DNA of 64,000 bases from the NCBI RefSeq assembly GCF_900188325.1, contig NZ_FZPD01000005.1:434001-498000 (forward strand). The letters are read 5' to 3'. Below the pieces are notes generated by a model. It was not told the DNA's origin, ran no database searches, and saw only the letters and a list, made by a program, of their open reading frames with translations. The position numbers and the translations under genes were made by a program. Source of the stretch: Ekhidna lutea (GTDB taxonomy: Bacteria > Bacteroidota > Bacteroidia > Cytophagales > Cyclobacteriaceae). The number at the start of each line of letters is the position of its first letter. Positions within the stretch are counted from its first letter, which is position 1. Below, piece after piece: positions 59,232-64,000 of the stretch.

Positions 59232-59593
59232 AACGGTAGATCATCATCTTGCGAAAAGTCCTCCTTTGCCCATTCCTGAGAAGGTGGTGGAGGAGTTTCC
59301 TGGCCTGCTGATGAAGACTTGGGATCTACTCGCCATGCCTGAAGGCTGTTAAAGTACTTAACCTGTCCCTGAGGGTCAGTCCACTTTCTGCCTTTCAGAT
59401 TAAAATTTACTGTTACATCATCACCTACATTGATGGAGTCTAACTGATCACAATTACTTTGAATCAGTTCAAATTTCACAAATTCCGGGTATTGGGGATT
59501 TTCAGCAAACTCCAATACAAATTCCCGTTTTTTAAATGTCTCTTTGATGGTTTGTGTGTCGTACTTCTCTACGATTTTGCCTTCTACTATCAT
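59228..59593 (-). CDS. DUF3127 family protein with SSB-like acidic tail
   Basis: A 121-residue protein. EGKIVEKYDTQTIKETFKKREFVLEFAENPQYPEFVKFELIQSNCDQLDSINVGDDVTVNFNLKGRKWTDPQGQVKYFNSLQAWRV is an OB-like beta-barrel of the DUF3127 type, related to single-strand DNA-binding folds. A Pro/Ser/Gln-rich linker leads to a C-terminus SQDDDLPF, very close to the DDDIPF tail by which SSB recruits DNA repair proteins. DNA or RNA binding is inferred. It is a single gene, convergent with a small hypothetical gene. Confidence 0.9.
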   Translation of the reverse strand: MIVEGKIVEKYDTQTIKETFKKREFVLEFAENPQYPEFVKFELIQSNCDQLDSINVGDDVTVNFNLKGRKWTDPQGQVKYFNSLQAWRVDPKSSSAGQETPPPPSQEWAKEDFSQDDDLPF

Positions 59594-59730
59594 AAGGATT
59601 TTATCAATTCAAGAAAATCTGAAAAAAACTCGAAGTTAGGATCAATTCGATGAATGCTCACGTTTTTTTATAATAAAACGTTTCTTCAGACCTAAACTAT
59701 TATACAAATTTGATGGTTCAATTTGCAGGA

Positions 59731-59865
59731 ATGACAAAGTCGAAGAAATATTTTCTAATTGGTGCCATCATTTTCGTGTTGATTATGATATTCATCCTTA
59801 TTGATTTCAGCACACGCACTGTTGCACCATGGCAAAAGGACAAAACCGAACGAGCTGATGAGTAA
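59731..59865 (+). CDS. 44-residue single-span membrane protein
   Basis: From the ATG at 59731, MTKSKKYFLIGAIIFVLIMI then FILIDFSTRTVAPWQKDKTERADE and TAA at 59863-59865. It has one membrane helix (about residues 8-25) with positive residues before it and charged residues after. An in-frame ATG at 59713 would add six residues. Its stop overlaps the start of the DUF2452 gene by 8 bases, which supports translation. No family assigned. Confidence 0.6.
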   Translation: MTKSKKYFLIGAIIFVLIMIFILIDFSTRTVAPWQKDKTERADE

Positions 59866-60331
59866 TAAAAAGATTGATATAGCAAAAATTGATCTTGAGA
59901 AAGAACGAGAAAAGATTTCTGATATTCCTGGGTTAATTGAATATGCGCATCATGCTGGAAGTGCCATTATAAAACCCGAAGATAAGGGTCGAATCAAAGG
60001 CAATGCTGTTGCTGCAATGCATGACCAAACTGATCGACAATTTCAACAGCTTTATGAGCAAATGCAAACACTGATTGAGCAAGCCAAATATCTTCAAAAC
60101 AGAGTGGAGGTATCTGAGCGAATCTATCAGGCACATGTTCCGTTTCAGCCGGTTATCGGTAAAGTTTATTATCTCTATAATAAAAGTGATGGCTCAGATT
60201 TGCTTTCTATGGTGAGCCCCGCTGAGTGGGGTAAAAATTTTCCTTATGAAGCTTTTGAGGCTGAAGTTAGGTTACTATCCGATCATACATGGGAGATCAT
60301 AAAAGCAAATAGTGAAACCTATAATTATTGA
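59858..60331 (+). CDS. DUF2452 family protein
   Basis: A 157-residue cytoplasmic protein. The ATG at 59858 gives MSNKKIDIAKIDLEKEREKI. PGLIEYAHHAGSAIIKPEDKGRIKGNAVAAMHDQTDRQFQQLYEQMQTLIEQAKYLQNRVEVSERIYQAHVPFQPVIGKVYYLYNKSDGSDLLSMVSPAEWG is the DUF2452 signature, with the conserved AHxxGSAxIKPxDxG motif. Function is unknown. The longer frame from 59801 lacks conserved character and coincides with the small membrane protein. Confidence 0.88.
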   Translation: MSNKKIDIAKIDLEKEREKISDIPGLIEYAHHAGSAIIKPEDKGRIKGNAVAAMHDQTDRQFQQLYEQMQTLIEQAKYLQNRVEVSERIYQAHVPFQPVIGKVYYLYNKSDGSDLLSMVSPAEWGKNFPYEAFEAEVRLLSDHTWEIIKANSETYNY

Positions 60332-60390
60332 AGTCAAGCTCTGATAAATCTAATTGAGAGCGTATTTCGTTTATGTAGAAAGAATTTTTG

Positions 60391-61164
60391 ATGAAGTATT
60401 ACCTCATATTAGTTGTTCTGTTTTTTGTCGCTTGTGAATCAAATTCACCTGAACCCGATTTTGATTGTGCAAATTCAGATTTAAGCCTCACTGTGGTATC
60501 TTCAGTTAAGTCTGATTGTAGCAAGCCGGGTTCAATTACAGTAGAGGCGATCGGAGGTAAGGAGGAGTATTTATACAGCCTGAATGGAGTTTCCTTTCAA
60601 AGATCTTCGGTGTTTGAGGATTTATTTGCAGGAGATTTTGAATTATTTGTAAAAGATGAGAATGAATGTTTAGCTAGTATTCCTTTTACACTTGAGTCAG
60701 AACCTGATGGAATCTCATTGAGTGTTAGTACAACCATATCAGAATGTTCGAATGCAACAGGTTCTATTACTGCACAAGCAACCGGAGGGGTAGGTATTCT
60801 TCAATTTTCACTAGATGGAAGCAGTTTTTCTGAGGAAAATTCTTTTGAGAATGTAGCGGCCGGAAGTCATGAAGTGTCTGTTATGGATGAAGATGGTTGT
60901 ATAATAAGCAAAGATGTTTCTGTAAAGACGGACGTCAGTCTTGAGAAAGATATTATGCCAATAATCGAAACGAATTGCGCAATCACCAATTGTCACAATG
61001 GATCTCGCTCTCCGACTCTCATTACTAATATCGAGATCATTTCAAATGCCGGCAGAATCAAATCTGAAACTCAGGAAGGTAGCATGCCAAGAGGTGGAAC
61101 CTTATCTCAACTGGAGATTGATCTCATAGCATGCTGGGCGGATGACGGAGCACCTAATAATTAA
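60391..61164 (+). CDS. SprB-repeat lipoprotein with C-terminal haem-type domain
   Basis: A 257-residue lipoprotein (signal MKYYLILVVLFFVAC with Cys15 in the lipobox). Two repeats of about 75 residues (GSITVEAIGGKEEYLYSLNG..., GSITAQATGGVGILQFSLDG...) are SprB-like. The last 70 residues have DIMPIIETNCAITNCHNG, C-X4-C-H, and EGSMPRGGTLSQLEIDLIACWADDG with a possible Met ligand. This matches the cytochrome c-like domains of Bacteroidota lipoproteins, where one extra residue separates the two Cys. Haem attachment is inferred, not certain. Paralogue of the next gene. Confidence 0.82.
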   Translation: MKYYLILVVLFFVACESNSPEPDFDCANSDLSLTVVSSVKSDCSKPGSITVEAIGGKEEYLYSLNGVSFQRSSVFEDLFAGDFELFVKDENECLASIPFTLESEPDGISLSVSTTISECSNATGSITAQATGGVGILQFSLDGSSFSEENSFENVAAGSHEVSVMDEDGCIISKDVSVKTDVSLEKDIMPIIETNCAITNCHNGSRSPTLITNIEIISNAGRIKSETQEGSMPRGGTLSQLEIDLIACWADDGAPNN

Positions 61165-61185
61165 TGGGTATCTACTTTTAATGTT

Positions 61186-61214
61186 GTTACATTAATTATG
61201 TAACTTTATGTAAC
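61186..61214 (+). promoter_or_regulatory. Cluster of ATGTAAC motifs, possible operator
   Basis: GTTACAT (61186-61192) and ATGTAAC (61198-61204) form a perfect 7-base inverted repeat around TAATT, and a third copy ATGTAAC follows at 61208-61214. The cluster lies 12 bases before the start of the second SprB-repeat lipoprotein gene. It may bind a dimeric regulator; no regulator candidate is in the neighbourhood. Confidence 0.4.
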
Positions 61215-61226
61215 ATCTAAGATCTA

Positions 61227-62024
61227 ATGGGTATGAAGAATTTATGTAATTATCTTTTTTTGGGATCATTATTTCTATTCATGGGCTGCTCAAATAATAG
61301 TGAGGAACCCGCTATTGATTGTGATCAAACAGATTTATCAGTTTCAATTGCTTCGTTAGTAAATCCAACATGTAGCACACAAGGGAGCATAACAGTAGGC
61401 GGTTCTGGCGGAACTACTCCCTATACCTACAGTATAGATGGAACAAACTTCCAATCTACCACAGAATTTAGTGGATTGGTGGCTGGAGATATTACGGTTA
61501 CAATTATGGATGCCGATGGCTGTACTGCCAACCTAAATACAACTATACAATCAGATGGCGGTATTGCTATTACTCTTTCTTCAACAAATTCAGATTGTCT
61601 TGATGCAACAGGATCAATAGAAGTAGCTGCTTCTGGTGGAGATGGGGCATACACCTATAGATTAGATGAGGGAAGTGGTCAAACGGAAAGTACTTTTAGT
61701 GGTGTCAGTACAGGAGATCATGAAATTACCGTGACAGACGGTTCGGGTTGCAACGCTACAAAATCAATTTATGTTAGCTCAAATATTAGCTTGAGCAATG
61801 ATATTATGCCTCTTCTACAGGCACAATGTACGTTTTCCGGGTGTCATAATGGAGATAATGGCTCAGATAGAAACTGGACGGAAAAGGATGATGTATTGAA
61901 TAAAGCAGAAGGCATAAAATCAAGAACTCAAAATGGATCAATGCCACGCTCTCCAGGTACGCTCACACAAGATCAAATTGATATGATTGCCTGCTGGGTA
62001 GATGATGGTGCTCAGGATAACTAG
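61227..62024 (+). CDS. SprB-repeat lipoprotein with C-terminal haem-type domain (paralogue)
   Basis: A 265-residue lipoprotein (lipobox FMGC near residue 20). Two SprB-like repeats (GSITVGGSGGTTPYTYSIDG and GSIEVAASGGDGAYTYRLDE) are followed by NDIMPLLQAQCTFSGCHNGDNGSDRNWTEKDDVLNKAEGIKSRTQNGSMPRSPGTLTQDQIDMIACWVDDG. C-X4-C-H and the SMP motif are conserved with the preceding gene; the intervening NGDNG-RNW segment is a common feature of this domain. It precedes YceI and a DUF5777 barrel, suggesting a shared envelope electron-transfer role. Confidence 0.84.
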   Translation: MGMKNLCNYLFLGSLFLFMGCSNNSEEPAIDCDQTDLSVSIASLVNPTCSTQGSITVGGSGGTTPYTYSIDGTNFQSTTEFSGLVAGDITVTIMDADGCTANLNTTIQSDGGIAITLSSTNSDCLDATGSIEVAASGGDGAYTYRLDEGSGQTESTFSGVSTGDHEITVTDGSGCNATKSIYVSSNISLSNDIMPLLQAQCTFSGCHNGDNGSDRNWTEKDDVLNKAEGIKSRTQNGSMPRSPGTLTQDQIDMIACWVDDGAQDN

Positions 62025-62026
62025 AC

Positions 62027-62569
62027 ATGATAAAAAAAATAGTATTTCTTATCTTCTTGTTCAGTTGTCTAGCTGGACTTAGTCAGAAATTTAAAAGTAG
62101 TTCGTCACTTATAAGCTTTTATTCTGAGGCTACATTGGAGGATATCACAGCATCAAATAAGTCAGCAAGTAGCTTAATTGACCTCAACAATAAGGCGATT
62201 GTAATAGTAGTTCCAATCAAATCATTTTCATTCAAGAAGAAATTAATGCAGGAGCATTTCAATGAGAATTACCTGGAATCTCACAAATATCCGAATGCTA
62301 CATTCAAAGGAAAAATTGTTGAATGGGATGGTTCCGTAGGAGAAACCGAAGCTACTGCTGAAGGTACACTTGAAATACATGGAATCACTAAGGAGGTGTC
62401 AATTGTCGGAGATATTAATTATCAGGGAGATAATATTCGTTTAAACACCACATTCCCAGTCCGTCTCGAGGACTTTAAAATAAAAATACCAAAAGCAGTT
62501 TTTTATAATATTGCTGAGGTAGTGGAAGTAACGGCTACTTTTGATTACAAGCCATATGAAAAGAATTAG
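62027..62569 (+). CDS. YceI family periplasmic protein
   Basis: A 180-residue protein with signal peptide MIKKIVFLIFLFSCLAGLSQ. KFKSSSSLISFYSEATLEDITASNKSASSLIDLNNKAIVIVVPIKSFSFKKKLMQEHFNENYLESHKYPNATFKGKI is a YceI lipocalin-type barrel, with the ESHKYPNATF motif. HGITKEVSI is the second typical piece. YceI proteins bind polyisoprenoids in some species. It follows the haem-type lipoprotein by two bases and overlaps the DUF5777 gene by 14 bases, so these form one operon. Confidence 0.92.
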   Translation: MIKKIVFLIFLFSCLAGLSQKFKSSSSLISFYSEATLEDITASNKSASSLIDLNNKAIVIVVPIKSFSFKKKLMQEHFNENYLESHKYPNATFKGKIVEWDGSVGETEATAEGTLEIHGITKEVSIVGDINYQGDNIRLNTTFPVRLEDFKIKIPKAVFYNIAEVVEVTATFDYKPYEKN

Positions 62570-63413
62570 CACATTCATTCTTACATTAATTGCACTCCAA
62601 GCTTTTAGTCAGGATGAACTTTTGGAGATACTCGAGTCTGAGCAAGGAGATGATAAAGGATATGCAACCGCAACATTTAAAAGTACACGAGTAATCAATG
62701 GACATTCAATAGAGACCAGGTCAAATGGGGTATTAGAATTTATTATTAGCCATCGGTTTGGTACACTTGATTCCGGATATGATGGTTTTTATGGGTTGGA
62801 TTTTTCAACTATCCGATTGGGATTGGAGTATGGCTTGACTGATAACCTAAACATAGGACTAGGCCGTGCTTCCTTTGATAAGTCGGTTGACTTCTTTGCA
62901 AAATACAGGATTGTACGTCAGTCTAACGATTTCCCTTTTACCGCTACTGCATTTGCCAGCATGGTACGTAAGACAGCTGATATTGTAGGGTTAGATGGTT
63001 TAGATAGAAATTACTACACTGCCCAAGTTCATTTAGGAAGAAAATTCAATTCAAACTTTAGCCTTCAGATTTCTCCAACACTCATCCAAAGGAATTTGGT
63101 GCCTACTAATGCCGATGACAACCTCTTAATAGCAATTGGAATAGGAAGCAGGTATAAGGTGTCTAATAGAATAGCGATTGTAACAGAATATTACCCTCAA
63201 CTTTCCAATAAATCAGACCAATTTCAAAATGCATTCGCTGTTGGAGTAGATATTGAAACTGGAGGACATGTTTTTCAGCTTCATTTCACAAATGCAGTGC
63301 AAATGAACGAGAAAGGTTTCATTGGCGAGACCACTGATGATTTTTGGGATGGTGAAATTCACTACGGGTTTAACATCACACGGGTATTTGATCTCAGACC
63401 TAATAGGCAGTAA
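62556..63413 (+). CDS. DUF5777 family outer-membrane beta-barrel protein
   Basis: A 285-residue exported protein. The ATG at 62556 (MKRISTFILTLIALQAFSQ, a signal peptide) is preferred over one 15 bases upstream. TFKSTRVINGHSIETRSNGVLEFIISHRFGTLDSGYDGFYGLDFSTIRLGLEYGLTDNLNIGLGRAS is the DUF5777 barrel start, followed by alternating strands ending in HYGFNITRVFDLRPNRQ. It is probably an outer-membrane barrel that works with the adjacent YceI and haem-type lipoproteins. Function unknown. Confidence 0.88.
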   Translation: MKRISTFILTLIALQAFSQDELLEILESEQGDDKGYATATFKSTRVINGHSIETRSNGVLEFIISHRFGTLDSGYDGFYGLDFSTIRLGLEYGLTDNLNIGLGRASFDKSVDFFAKYRIVRQSNDFPFTATAFASMVRKTADIVGLDGLDRNYYTAQVHLGRKFNSNFSLQISPTLIQRNLVPTNADDNLLIAIGIGSRYKVSNRIAIVTEYYPQLSNKSDQFQNAFAVGVDIETGGHVFQLHFTNAVQMNEKGFIGETTDDFWDGEIHYGFNITRVFDLRPNRQ

Positions 63414-63520
63414 TATTTCTACCTTCACATTGGCTTATTATTTTGTAGTCTATCAAAAAGATTAAATTGATCTAAAATAGGTTTATTTAGTCTCGTCATT
63501 GTTGTAGGTATATCAGGTGT

Positions 63521-64000
63521 ATGAAACAGGTACTATTTTTCCTTATTCTTTTTCTGGCCTTTCACATCGCCATATCCCAGGATACCGTGGTGACGACAAA
63601 AGGTGATACGATTGATTGCAAGATCACAAGAGTAACAGATGAGTTTATCCATTTTTCAGTTTTTGATAAGAGTGGAATACTGCTCATGAGATCCAGGATT
63701 CCTTTGGTAAATGTTCAACATTATGAGCAAAGCACTGAAGAACAAAAGGAGGAGCCGAGTCCACCTGTGATACCTGTAGAAGACAGAATAATATTGGATG
63801 AGTTTGAGCCATCCTTAATTAGGTTATCATTAAATACAGGCTATACCCATCAGTTTGAAGGTTATGACTATTGGCCTGATGCATACAAAAATCAGCTGCA
63901 ATCGTTATGGTATTTAGGAAGTGATGTACACTATTTCCCATCTGAGACCCTTGGGGTGGGACTTAAGTACAACTTTATCTTTACAAATGCTGAAGGAGAT
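63521..64000 (+). CDS. N-terminal part of a secreted beta-barrel-type protein (3' truncated)
   Basis: An ORF starts with ATG at 63521 and runs open to the window edge, 160 codons. It has a signal peptide (MKQVLFFLILFLAFHIAISQ), a KGDTIDCKITRVTDEFIHFSV segment typical of Bacteroidota proteins with a DTI-x-C-x-I turn, and a Pro/Glu-rich linker. Then comes FEPSLIRLSLNTGYTHQFEG, which looks like the first strands of an outer-membrane barrel. The rest lies outside the window. About 107 bases separate it from the DUF5777 gene. Confidence 0.75.
   Translation, partial: MKQVLFFLILFLAFHIAISQDTVVTTKGDTIDCKITRVTDEFIHFSVFDKSGILLMRSRIPLVNVQHYEQSTEEQKEEPSPPVIPVEDRIILDEFEPSLIRLSLNTGYTHQFEGYDYWPDAYKNQLQSLWYLGSDVHYFPSETLGVGLKYNFIFTNAEGD

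Noticed and set aside
1-64000. CRISPR arrays, prophage or insertion sequences
   Set aside because: No regularly spaced direct repeats, transposase, integrase, terminase or capsid-like genes were seen on either strand.

Overview
The window comes from a bacterium of the phylum Bacteroidota, most likely a marine or aquatic member of the Cytophagales/Cytophagia; genus cannot be decided from the sequence. The grounds are a CHU_C-type type IX secretion C-terminal domain, SprB-like repeats, DUF4199, DUF5777, DUF2911, DUF3127 and DUF2452 proteins, FtsX-like permeases with a PadR-linked prefix domain, Bacteroidota promoters (TTTG-n20-TAnnTTTG) and a general absence of Shine-Dalgarno sequences. The DNA is moderately AT-rich and mostly ordinary chromosome. 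I see no prophage, CRISPR array or insertion sequence, but several intergenic gaps hold palindromic or MITE-like repeats.

Layout. 1-4.5 kb: glycosyltransferase, YbaB, a T9SS-type secreted protein and HisS on the minus strand. 4.5-13.2 kb: a Lys/Ala-rich histone-H1-like protein, lipoproteins, DUF4199 with a membrane-tethered LuxR regulator, DoxX, D-Ala-D-Ala ligase, a 33-residue Lys-rich protein, GNAT, peroxiredoxin-like, rhodanese and TrmN6. 13.2-18.8 kb: a PadR regulator with two large ABC permeases. 19-24.9 kb: S4, VOC, 2OG oxygenase, flavoprotein, class IV aminotransferase and a third permease. 25.0-30.8 kb: a sulfur-assimilation operon (metZ-like, sulfite reductase, cobA, precorrin-2 dehydrogenase, cysH). 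30.8-33.3 kb: pth, rplY, prs and tRNA-Gln, with a broken tRNA-Gln fragment beside it. 33.7-40.1 kb: an orphan secreted protein, purL, a TlpA-like protein and a hydrolase. 40.2-46.9 kb: a TetR-controlled TolC/HlyD/RND efflux operon. 46.9-50.5 kb: an XRE regulator, metallophosphoesterase, YihY/BrkB protein and DUF4442. 50.4-57.8 kb: a SiaA/SiaB/SiaC-like partner-switching module divergent from a histidine kinase and response regulator. 57.9-64 kb: small DUF proteins, two SprB-repeat lipoproteins with C-terminal haem-type domains, YceI, DUF5777 and a truncated secreted protein.

The most notable system is the control region of the sulfur operon. A SAM-I riboswitch (about 25028-25130) runs directly into the start codon of a 26-codon ORF that ends in five consecutive cysteines, just ahead of the metZ-like gene. 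A second 26-codon ORF containing Cys-Cys-Met-Cys overlaps the metZ stop. It is followed by a strong terminator whose 5' arm can pair instead with the last codons of that ORF, as in a classical amino-acid attenuator, just ahead of sulfite reductase. Together these suggest a SAM checkpoint and one or two cysteine-sensing checkpoints in a single operon.

Other points worth a look: a response regulator with a degenerate PP2C-like domain beside the Sia-type module, a perfect TetR operator at the efflux promoter, a near-duplicated N-terminal module in two adjacent permeases, a tRNA-Gln 5' fragment interrupted by a palindrome, and small proteins missed by size cut-offs.
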